A DNA stretch of 64,000 nt, taken from Nostoc commune NIES-4072. GTDB taxonomy: Bacteria > Cyanobacteriota > Cyanobacteriia > Cyanobacteriales > Nostocaceae. The stretch's first letter is position 1; each line of letters opens with the position of its first letter. The notes under the pieces were generated by a model. That model did not search any database. It was not told where the DNA came from and was given only the letters and a program-made list of their open reading frames with translations. The DNA lies in the NCBI RefSeq assembly GCF_003113895.1, contig NZ_BDUD01000001.1, forward strand, positions 900,416-964,415. The letters run 5' to 3'. A program made the position numbers and the translations under genes. This document shows, in pieces, positions 18,135 through 26,101 of the stretch.

Positions 18135-19802
18135 TTACCTTCGTTTCCACCAAATAATAACTGCGATCGCAAACCCAATTAAGGGTAAAAGCAACAGAGA
18201 TAACAGTATTAAAAGATTGGCTTGTGTGGTTGTCAAGGTTATCCGGCGGTTTTTCGGTTCTTTGGGGCGAATAGAAAGGGGTTGCTGATCCTGTTGACTC
18301 AGCCAAGTAACTGAGTTGAGGAATACATCTCCATTTAATTGCTGTTGAAACAAACCATCTGTGGCGAACTCGGAATTTCCTAAAACCACTAACCGGGACT
18401 CGGTGGCTGTTTGAGATGAGGGAGCAGGGGAGGCAGGGGAGGCAGAGGAGGCAGGGGGAGTGGGGGAAGCCTTGCTTTTAGTGGTTGGTGATGGGATTGG
18501 TGAAGGTGTCGGTGCAGGTTGGGGAGTGGAAGCAGATTTGGGTGTTTGTTTTCTGCTTAAGGCAACGCCCAAGGTTAGAGGCCCTTTGAGGTCTTTACCC
18601 TCATTAAACTCTAACTTTTCGCTTTGGAGGTCGCTTTCTGCCCAACTGTTGGGGTAGGGTTTGGTTTTTAGCAGAGGAGTAGCTTCGACACCAGGTACAG
18701 AGGTAATTTCCAGTGGTCGGGCAATGGGATAAAAAGAATTACCGTTATCGAAATTTTTGGTAATCGGATGTTGTCCGTATTCTGTCACTAAGGGCGCAGC
18801 AGGCCCACGTCCCACGATGCTTCCGCCAGAGACATCGACTGCTAAACGATTGTCCAGACGAACACCCCACTCTTGCAGCAAGCTGTTAAGTTTGGGATCG
18901 GTATTAGGATCAATCATCAGCAGTAAGTTACCACCGCGATTAAGATATTCTTGCAAAGCTTTGACTTCACCTTCAAACAGCCCTCGTTTGGGGCCAGCTA
19001 CTATTACTACAGCCGCATCTTCAGGAACTTTAGAAGTTTCTCCTAAATTCAGGGGTGATGTTGTAAAACTTTTATCGCCTAATGCCTGAACTGCTTGTGA
19101 TATTGCACCTTTACCAGGTGAAAGTTGGCGTTCGCCATGACCTTGGAGTAAGTAAGCTTTAGCTGTGGTTGAATTTGTTAGTTGTTGCAGACGACTAGTT
19201 AATCTGATTTCCGACAGACGCTCATTTTGATTTACTGTTTGTACTAATTGTCGTTTCTCCCCAGATTCTAAATAAACTTCGCCATAATCTTTAACGCCAA
19301 ACTTCTCTGCAATTCCTGGCCTAGTTTGGGGGTCGATGTACTCATATTTAAATTTTGAGCTTTGACGTTGATAATTTTCTAGTAATTCTCGGTCTTGGGG
19401 ATTTTGGTTGGTATCAAACACCCACACCTTAACTGGCTGTGGTAGAACCCTTACCAGTTCGCGTGACTGGGGCGCAAGGGTAAATAATTGAGCCTCTGTT
19501 AAGTCTGCCCGCAAGTGATAGCGAGTTCCCAAAAAGTTAATCAATCCTAAAATTGCTAACACTGCCAGAGTTGCCACTAAAGCATTAGTACCAGCTTGAG
19601 TAGAACGACGCTTCCACCAGTTAGTCTCATAACTTTGCCATATTATCCCCAACCCACTGATGACAATTCCGGTAATTATAAATGCTAATGGGATTAGTCC
19701 CCACGATTCAGAGACTAATCCAACTGTTAAGCCGACAGTAATTAGGAACGGGCCCAACCAAAACAGATATTTCCACAGTTTCTTTTTTGCAATTATCTTC
19801 AT
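18135..19802 (-). CDS. GldG-like ABC transporter accessory protein
   Basis: 555 residues. Two N-terminal transmembrane segments (LFWLGPFLITVGLTVGLV, LIPLAFIITGIVISGLGII) and a third near 73-90 precede a large extracytoplasmic domain of the ABC-type uncharacterised auxiliary (GldG) family: VLPQPVKVWVFD, YEYIDPQTRPGIAEKFGV, AYLLQGHGER, LQEYLNRGGNLLLMIDP. A C-terminal transmembrane helix (NLLILLSLLLLPLIGFAIAVIIWW) closes the protein. A Pro/Ser/Ala-rich insert near residues 425-470 is encoded by G/A-rich short repeats (about 18420-18530) and may have expanded. The substrate exported is unknown. Confidence 0.85.
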   Translation of the reverse strand: MKIIAKKKLWKYLFWLGPFLITVGLTVGLVSESWGLIPLAFIITGIVISGLGIIWQSYETNWWKRRSTQAGTNALVATLAVLAILGLINFLGTRYHLRADLTEAQLFTLAPQSRELVRVLPQPVKVWVFDTNQNPQDRELLENYQRQSSKFKYEYIDPQTRPGIAEKFGVKDYGEVYLESGEKRQLVQTVNQNERLSEIRLTSRLQQLTNSTTAKAYLLQGHGERQLSPGKGAISQAVQALGDKSFTTSPLNLGETSKVPEDAAVVIVAGPKRGLFEGEVKALQEYLNRGGNLLLMIDPNTDPKLNSLLQEWGVRLDNRLAVDVSGGSIVGRGPAAPLVTEYGQHPITKNFDNGNSFYPIARPLEITSVPGVEATPLLKTKPYPNSWAESDLQSEKLEFNEGKDLKGPLTLGVALSRKQTPKSASTPQPAPTPSPIPSPTTKSKASPTPPASSASPASPAPSSQTATESRLVVLGNSEFATDGLFQQQLNGDVFLNSVTWLSQQDQQPLSIRPKEPKNRRITLTTTQANLLILLSLLLLPLIGFAIAVIIWWKRR

Positions 19803-19986
19803 ATTTTTAAACTGAAGTGAGGAGTTAGAAGTTCGGAGTTATGAGTAGGGCTTACACAATGACTCTTTGAAACTCTTATTTATTCGCGTCCTTTGTGTCC
19901 TTTGCGGTTCGTTTTTTCATTTTTTTACGTAAGTCCTGATGACTTTTAACTCCTCACTCCTAACTTTTAACTCATAACTTATATAA

Positions 19987-20799
19987 CTATTGCCTTTGAA
20001 AGCGCAGTGCATCAATTGATTGAGCTGTGAGAAAGATGCCCAAAAATATGTAACTGGCGAATAAAATTAAGGCGCTGGTATCAAAAATGCCTTGAATTAA
20101 GGTGTTGTAATGTTTCAGTAATGACAGATAGCCTAATGCTTCGCCCACGGGGCCAGGGACAATTTTGGCGATTAAATCAATCAATAACAATAATAAAATT
20201 ACTGCAAAGGTGAAAACGGCAGACAGAATTGTACTGTCTGTTAATGAAGAAATAAACATTCCTAAAGATAAAATTGCTGCTGCTAGCAAGATTAATCCAA
20301 AATGACCTAGTAAGGGAATTGAGAGCGCCATTGGTGGATTTGATCCACTGATTGCGATCGCTTCAAACACTAGCATGGGTACAACCATCGTGGTAAAAAA
20401 TGTTAGTACACCTAATAACTTACCTAAAGCTACCGCCCAATTGGTGATTGGTGATGTGGCTAATAATTCTAAAGTGCCGCGCTTACGTTCTTCGGCATAG
20501 AGTCCCATCGAGAGAATTGGCAGGATAAATAACAATAGCCAACCCATGCGATCTAAAAATGCCCGGATAAATTCATAAGGGACATCTATCGGCGGTACTG
20601 GCACTCCGAGTTGTTGCCCTTGTGCATCTATTGCCGCAACTCCTACCAAAATGCCATCTGGCCCTAGCAAAATCATCACGAAGAATAACCCCGCAATGAA
20701 CCAAAATATGCCTGCGATCGCATAAGCCAAAGGTGATACAAAATAACTCTGTAACTCTCGGCGATAAATGGCAATAATATTACTCAGCACTACACCCAT
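19987..20799 (-). CDS. ABC-2 type transporter permease (GldF-like)
   Basis: 270 residues with about six transmembrane helices: PLAYAIAGIFWFIAGLFFVMILL, MGWLLLFILPILSMGLYAEE, FTFAVILLLLLIDLIAKI and others. The sequence EERKRGTLELLATSPITNW is the characteristic cytoplasmic coupling motif of ABC-2 permeases. Its ATG immediately follows the TAA of the ATPase gene (TAAATG), so translation is probably coupled. It is the second gene of the ATPase-permease-GldG-DUF4340 operon. Confidence 0.92.
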   Translation of the reverse strand: MGVVLSNIIAIYRRELQSYFVSPLAYAIAGIFWFIAGLFFVMILLGPDGILVGVAAIDAQGQQLGVPVPPIDVPYEFIRAFLDRMGWLLLFILPILSMGLYAEERKRGTLELLATSPITNWAVALGKLLGVLTFFTTMVVPMLVFEAIAISGSNPPMALSIPLLGHFGLILLAAAILSLGMFISSLTDSTILSAVFTFAVILLLLLIDLIAKIVPGPVGEALGYLSLLKHYNTLIQGIFDTSALILFASYIFLGIFLTAQSIDALRFQRQ

Positions 20800-21804
20800 T
20801 TACGCTGCCTCTCTTTCGTTGTCTGCTGCTAAGTCTACCTCAGTCTCGAAATTTTTCTCTTCTGTGGTCAGTTGCAAGAATACATCTTCTAAGGTGGCGT
20901 TAACTCGCCGCAGTTCATGTAAACCGAATCCTGCCCGCACTAATGTTGTGGCAATATCTTTTCCTGGTTCTTTTCCCGGTTGCGATATTACCCGCAGGTA
21001 AGCGCGATTTGCCTGGGGTTGATGGCCTCCAGTTGTCGGAATTGATTCTATCAAACTCACACCCGCGACTTTTTGCAATACCTGTTTCGCTAAGGCAGCT
21101 TCTCCTTCTATTTCCAATTCATACCCGGAACCACCTGTCAACTGAGTCATCAAGTTTTCTGGTGTATTAGTTGCCACGACTTTACCGCGATTGATGATGG
21201 CAACGCGGCTACAAGTCATGCTCACTTCTGGCAGAATGTGTGTGGAAAGAATAATTGTGTGAGTACCAGCGAGGCTTTTAATTAGATTCCGCACCTCAAT
21301 TATTTGTCGGGGATCGAGTCCAACGGTGGGTTCATCTAAAATGATCGCTGGTGGATCGTGGACGATCGCTTGAGCAATTCCTACTCTTTGGCGGTATCCT
21401 TTAGAGAGCTTGCGAATAATCACCCGCCGCTTATCTTCTAAATTGCAGCGTTCGATAGCGGCTGTTACCTTGTTGGGGCGATCGCCTGCTGATACTCCCT
21501 TAATTCGGGCGACAAAATGCAAAAATCCTTCCACCGTCATCTCTGGATATAACGGCGGTGTTTCCGGTAGATAACCAATGCGTTGGCGTACAGCTAGGGA
21601 ATTTTCATGGACATCATAACCAGCAATCCGGGCATTTCCATTGGTTGCCGGTAAATAACCAGCCAAAATTCTCATGGTTGTAGTTTTACCAGCGCCATTA
21701 GGGCCCAACAACCCTAAAATTTCCCCAGGTTCGACGCTAAAAGTGACATCAGTAATCGCTGGGGTGGAACCGTATATTTTACTTAGATGTTCAACTTCGA
21801 TCAT
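20800..21804 (-). CDS. ABC transporter ATP-binding protein (GldA/CcmA-like)
   Basis: 334 residues. Walker A is GPNGAGKTTT, the signature LSKGYRQRVG, Walker B AIILDEPTVGLD, and the switch histidine lies in LSTHILPEV. A ~100-residue C-terminal extension (YELEIEGEAALAKQVLQKVAG ... VRAGFGLHELRRVNATLEDVFLQLT) is usual for ABC-2 export ATPases. It is first gene of the leftward export operon. The gene context is Gld-like, but cyanobacteria do not glide by the Bacteroidetes machinery, so the name describes family only. Confidence 0.93.
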   Translation of the reverse strand: MIEVEHLSKIYGSTPAITDVTFSVEPGEILGLLGPNGAGKTTTMRILAGYLPATNGNARIAGYDVHENSLAVRQRIGYLPETPPLYPEMTVEGFLHFVARIKGVSAGDRPNKVTAAIERCNLEDKRRVIIRKLSKGYRQRVGIAQAIVHDPPAIILDEPTVGLDPRQIIEVRNLIKSLAGTHTIILSTHILPEVSMTCSRVAIINRGKVVATNTPENLMTQLTGGSGYELEIEGEAALAKQVLQKVAGVSLIESIPTTGGHQPQANRAYLRVISQPGKEPGKDIATTLVRAGFGLHELRRVNATLEDVFLQLTTEEKNFETEVDLAADNEREAA

Positions 21805-22016
21805 CGGTATAGTGGCGATCGCAATTTATAGAATACCCAACAATCTTAGATCACGATATTGGGTATGGGGGACTGGCACAAAGATTAGCTGACAAAGGGT
21901 AAAGTTCCTGAAAAACTTCTTTCTGTCAAAATAGCTCATAGTCCCCAATCCCAACTTCTACTGGACTGGCGTTCTAGCGGTATTATAAATTACGAATTAC
22001 GTAACTTGCTTATTGC

Positions 22017-25000
22017 ATGATTGCGCTACCAAGGAATGTTTGCCAAAAAATGAAAGTTAAAACATCTGACTTAACGCAGATTATTGCTCAAGCTAGCTGT
22101 TTATCTGAACGTATGGGTAAACAGTTACAAGTTATTGATAGCGAACAACAACTAATATCATGTCTTCAGCGATGGTGTAAGGTAAGTGCTCACGGAAACT
22201 GGGAAAAATTCCAGAAGCGGCTACTTTGGGACGGGTTAGATGTTGAGCAAGTACAGCAGGCTTTGCGATCGCTCCCTATAGTGGATAGCCAAGTTTTACC
22301 AGTTTGGGCAGAGACTTTGAGGGCGATGATTGAAACCGCTTATAACTTTCATCCCCCATCATTAATTCCGATTAACCCGCAAGAACATATAGCCTTTCAA
22401 GAGCTATTGCTACCAGCAATCTCTGTAGCGCGACAGCAGTTATTAACTCGTTTGGGTACTAATTCCCTATCGGACGAGCATCTACCTTTAAAAATACTCT
22501 CTAAGTCCTCTTACCTCACCTTTGAGCGTAGCTTGCTGGAAAAACTACTCAATCTCAGTGCTAAAACTTTGACAACAGAATATTCCCGTTCTGTTGCTTT
22601 GATGGAAATACAATTACAAAACCAGACTACTCCTCAAGATGAATACAATACTTTTGTGGAGAACCTCTTAGGGGATGGGATGTTAGGGTTTTTCCAGCAA
22701 TATCCCGTTTTAGGACGCTTAATGGCAACTGCTATTAATTTTTGGGTGGAAGAAATAGCAGATTTTCTCCACCGTCTGCAAGTAGATATTCCAGCAATTC
22801 AGCAAACATTTTCACCATCCCAGCCTGATCTAGGAAAAGTCCTTGACGTTCAGCCTTCCCTTTCCGATCCCCATCATCAAGGAAGAACGGTAACTGCCCT
22901 TACCTTTGAGTCAGGGCTAAAATTAGTATACAAACCCAAAGGCTTAGGGGCAGAAGTAGCTTTTACTCAGTTCTTAAATTGGTGCAATCAGCAGGATATT
23001 TCCTTACTTTTCAAAGTTCTGAAAATATGCGATCGCTCTGATTATGGCTGGGTAGAATATATTGAGCATCTACCCTGTGCAGACAAAGCAGCAGCACAAC
23101 GATTTTACCAGCGATCGGGAATGCTATTGTGTTTACTGCATATCTTAAGAGTAACTGACTGTCATCATCAGAATTTAGTCGCCAATGGGGAACATTTTAT
23201 CCTGGTGGATATGGAAACCCTTATGCAACCAGAAGCAAAACTGATAGCAGACTTTCCCCAAGAAACGGAAGTTGAGAAAATAGTAGGTAAACAGTTCTGG
23301 GATTCTGTAGTCCGTACCGGATTTCTGCCTCGTTGGGGTTTTCTAGAAAATGGCTGCATTGCTTATCAAAATAATGCCCTCAGCAGATGTCAGAATCATC
23401 CCTCTCCTGCACTAACGAACGTACCCATGTTAGATGGTATTCCTCTGGAAGGTGTGGACTATCTTGATGAAATCGTGTGGGGATTTGAACAGATGTATCG
23501 TCTGTTAATTTCCCGTAAGCATATTTTACTAGCTGAGGATAGTCCTTTGGCGGCATTGAAAAATGTGCAAGTGCGATTTATGTTTAGGATGAGTAAGGTT
23601 TATGCAAAAATTTTAGAACACATTCAATCCCCAAAATGGCTGCGTAATGGAATTGATAGAAGTATAGAAATTGATCACCTAAGTCGAGCATTTCTGGTTA
23701 TTGACGAAAAACCTCATTATTGGCGGATTTTATCAAATGAACTCCAGGCAATGGAGCAGTTAGATATTCCCTATTTTAGTGCTTGTCCTGGCAGCGATGA
23801 ACTAGTGTTAGAGCCGGGGAAATCTATTGCAGAGTATTTCCAGGAGCCAAGTTACAAAACTGTGCAGACTCAGCTAGAAAGCTTAAGTACAGAAGATTTA
23901 GCGCAACAAGTGGAGATTATTAAAGGTTGTTTTTATGCCGAAGGAAAGACAGTAAATTTACAGGGAAATTCAATCACTCTAGATTCCGTGAAAAGTCAGA
24001 GCCATAGCCTGGTTCCTTTGACAAAAGAACAGTTACTGCAAGAAGCAACACGACTGGCAGAGGAGATTCAAGCACGGGCAATTTGGGGAAGTGATGGTAG
24101 TGTGAAGTGGATTGGTTTTAACTACTTTCCCAATGCTAAGTGTTTTCAGTTTGAACCTTTGGGTGACAATCTTTACAACGGTAATAGCGGTATTGCTCTA
24201 TTTTTGGCAGCTTTGGATTATGTGAGGGGAACAAACCAGTTCCGAGAATTGGTGATGGGAGCGTTGTTTTCTACCCGCAAGTTTTTACAGACATTTGATT
24301 TTGAATCCCATCGCAGGTTTGTCAGACAAGGAATTGGGGGTGGTATGGGTTTAGGTTCCCTCATTTACGGTTTGGTGACAACTAGCCAATTTCTTAGACA
24401 ACCTGCACTGATGGAAGATGCAGCGAAGATTGCCAATTTCATTACCCCCGAATTGATTGCGGCTGACCAGCAATTTGATATTATTTATGGGGCATCTGGG
24501 GCTATTTTGGGGTTGTTGTCCCTCTATCACCACACTCAAGAGCCAAAGATTTTAGAACCGGCTATTAACTGCGGTCAGCATTTATTAAACCATCAAGTGA
24601 AGGCGGCAGGAATACCCCAGGCTTGGAATATTTTACAGCAAGGGCAATATATAGGTTTCTTTCATGGCGCAGGGGGAATTGCTTATGCTCTACTCAGGCT
24701 CTATGCTGTCACCGCAGATTCCGCCTATTTAGCAGCAGCAAAGGCAGCAATTACTTATAAGTGGAGTGTCTTTCAACAACAACCAGAAGAAAATATCCAA
24801 TGCAGTAGGTTTGATATTGCAGAGGAAATTCTTTTAGCACGTTTAGCTAGCTTATCTATATTAAATACAAATGATGTTGATCAAGAATTAGAAATAGTTT
24901 TAAGAACGACATGCACAAATGATTTGATTGATGTAGATTCTATTGAGTGCGGTAATTTTGGCAAGATAGAGATGCTGTTGTTAGCTGCACAAAAACTTAA

Positions 25001-25196
25001 CCGCCCAAAGTTACGAGAAGAGGCACTTATAAGAGCTTCTTATATAGTAAATAATGCTCAACTTGTTGGAGGTTATCAGTTTTTAAAATTGCCAAGTTCT
25101 GTGTTTAATCCTGGTTTATTTCAAGGGACTACGGGGATTGGTTATGAGTTATTGCGGTTGGTTGAAGATTCCCTTCCTTCAATATTATCCTTTTAG
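22017..25196 (+). CDS. LanM-type class II lanthipeptide synthetase with degenerate cyclase zinc site
   Basis: 1059 residues, full LanM length. The N-terminal lipid-kinase-like dehydratase keeps catalytic elements: K in LVYKPKGLGAEVAF (~306), DxHxxN (D381, H383, N386 in TDCHHQNLVANGEH) and D398 in LVDMETL. The elimination region reads RFMFRMSKVY, with Ser where Thr is usual. The C-terminal LanC-like cyclase domain keeps its fold motifs (GNSGIALFLAAL, GFFHGAGGIAYALL with H883-G884, FQGTTGIGYELLRL). The zinc ligands are mostly gone: the usual WCxGxPGIxLARL is SRFDIAEEILLARL (F932 for Cys), and the CC/CH-G pair is E977-C978-G. It should phosphorylate and dehydrate Ser/Thr, but normal thioether cyclisation is doubtful. 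No LanT transporter is nearby. Confidence 0.9.
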   Translation: MIALPRNVCQKMKVKTSDLTQIIAQASCLSERMGKQLQVIDSEQQLISCLQRWCKVSAHGNWEKFQKRLLWDGLDVEQVQQALRSLPIVDSQVLPVWAETLRAMIETAYNFHPPSLIPINPQEHIAFQELLLPAISVARQQLLTRLGTNSLSDEHLPLKILSKSSYLTFERSLLEKLLNLSAKTLTTEYSRSVALMEIQLQNQTTPQDEYNTFVENLLGDGMLGFFQQYPVLGRLMATAINFWVEEIADFLHRLQVDIPAIQQTFSPSQPDLGKVLDVQPSLSDPHHQGRTVTALTFESGLKLVYKPKGLGAEVAFTQFLNWCNQQDISLLFKVLKICDRSDYGWVEYIEHLPCADKAAAQRFYQRSGMLLCLLHILRVTDCHHQNLVANGEHFILVDMETLMQPEAKLIADFPQETEVEKIVGKQFWDSVVRTGFLPRWGFLENGCIAYQNNALSRCQNHPSPALTNVPMLDGIPLEGVDYLDEIVWGFEQMYRLLISRKHILLAEDSPLAALKNVQVRFMFRMSKVYAKILEHIQSPKWLRNGIDRSIEIDHLSRAFLVIDEKPHYWRILSNELQAMEQLDIPYFSACPGSDELVLEPGKSIAEYFQEPSYKTVQTQLESLSTEDLAQQVEIIKGCFYAEGKTVNLQGNSITLDSVKSQSHSLVPLTKEQLLQEATRLAEEIQARAIWGSDGSVKWIGFNYFPNAKCFQFEPLGDNLYNGNSGIALFLAALDYVRGTNQFRELVMGALFSTRKFLQTFDFESHRRFVRQGIGGGMGLGSLIYGLVTTSQFLRQPALMEDAAKIANFITPELIAADQQFDIIYGASGAILGLLSLYHHTQEPKILEPAINCGQHLLNHQVKAAGIPQAWNILQQGQYIGFFHGAGGIAYALLRLYAVTADSAYLAAAKAAITYKWSVFQQQPEENIQCSRFDIAEEILLARLASLSILNTNDVDQELEIVLRTTCTNDLIDVDSIECGNFGKIEMLLLAAQKLNRPKLREEALIRASYIVNNAQLVGGYQFLKLPSSVFNPGLFQGTTGIGYELLRLVEDSLPSILSF

Positions 25197-25234
25197 TATC
25201 GTGTGCGAATTTTTAAACCTTCTTTTTTTTAAGT

Positions 25235-25460
25235 TTAACTTCTGCCTTGACAGTAAATTTGAAGTTGTTCACTTCGATTTTTAACTATGTTACTACTCAA
25301 GTAGGCTCGGTCAATGAGTAGTTCTGGTAGTTCCGCATTTTGCTTTTGTAAGTCCTGCTCAATTCTATTGGTGAAAAATGCTTTTGGAGCATTAGCTTTA
25401 ATAATACCAATGGCTCGAATTATTTCGGTGCTAGCTGCTATTGAGTAATCGCTATTAAAC
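25235..25460 (-). pseudogene. DDE transposase C-terminal fragment
   Basis: A minus-strand frame of about 75 codons reads ASTEIIRAIGIIKANAP ... ELPELLIDRAYLSSNIV ... EQLQIYCQGRS before a stop. The LLIDRAYLSS stretch with the following IYC segment resembles IS1182/IS4-type DDE transposases around their second catalytic Asp. There is no start, and an in-frame stop lies upstream, so this is a relic. It lies between the LanM gene and the candidate precursor gene and shows that the locus has hosted an insertion sequence. Confidence 0.5.
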
Positions 25461-25533
25461 TAATGCTAAATACTCCAAAAGTGACAATGGCTAAAACACT
25501 TATTTTTCACGTTTATTTCCGAAAGTTTGCGAT

Positions 25534-26019
25534 CTACCGAATGTAGGAAAGCTGACCAGTATGAAGGTCTACTCTAAAGCCCCGATGTGCACGTTTTTGT
25601 ATGATGGGAGCTGTGGCTCTAAGATTATTCCATATTACTGCGGCTGCTTGCCATGAAATAGGGATACCAGAATCTTTAAGTCGACGCTCGATAAAGGCAA
25701 TTTCTTGATGATCATCGTGACCTCTCGCAAATTGAGCAAACTCACCATAAGACATTATCTTATAGTTATATAAGATAATGTCTGAATTATAGCTAGTGAT
25801 ATATCTTGGACGACCAGCTATTAATTCTAACTCCTCATCGCCCAATTCTACATCTACATCCTCATCTAAAACCTTTGTTCCATACACTTGCTGTAATAAA
25901 TGATTGGGTGTAGATCCATCAATATTAGATATAGCTACTGATTTCACCTGGTTAATCGATGGTGAAATTGGGAGATCGGCAAGGGGGGAGGTAAGGACAA
26001 ATAAAACGATGTCTAGCAT
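25534..26019 (-). CDS. Candidate Cys-free RiPP precursor with double-glycine-type leader
   Basis: 161 residues. The middle segment DVDVELGDEELELIAG resembles the leader end of class II and nitrile-hydratase-like-leader RiPP precursors (ELSDEELExVAGG), with IAG-R where GG is usual. The ~92 residues after it (RPRYITSYNSDIILYNYK ...) contain Ser/Thr, many Tyr and no Cys. In fact the whole protein has no Cys. It is convergent with the LanM gene, whose cyclase zinc site is degraded. It also lies 82 bp downstream of the STAND-WD40 gene on the same strand, so it could instead belong to that operon. I do not recognise the C-terminal part (EIAFIERRLKDSGIPISWQAAAV). Confidence 0.5.
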   Translation of the reverse strand: MLDIVLFVLTSPLADLPISPSINQVKSVAISNIDGSTPNHLLQQVYGTKVLDEDVDVELGDEELELIAGRPRYITSYNSDIILYNYKIMSYGEFAQFARGHDDHQEIAFIERRLKDSGIPISWQAAAVIWNNLRATAPIIQKRAHRGFRVDLHTGQLSYIR

Positions 26020-26101
26020 GATTTTCCGTACTTGGTATTAATTTACAGTAATTCTCTTCTGAGTTTACACTGAGCAATAAGAGTTTAGTTAGAAAAAAAA
26101 T

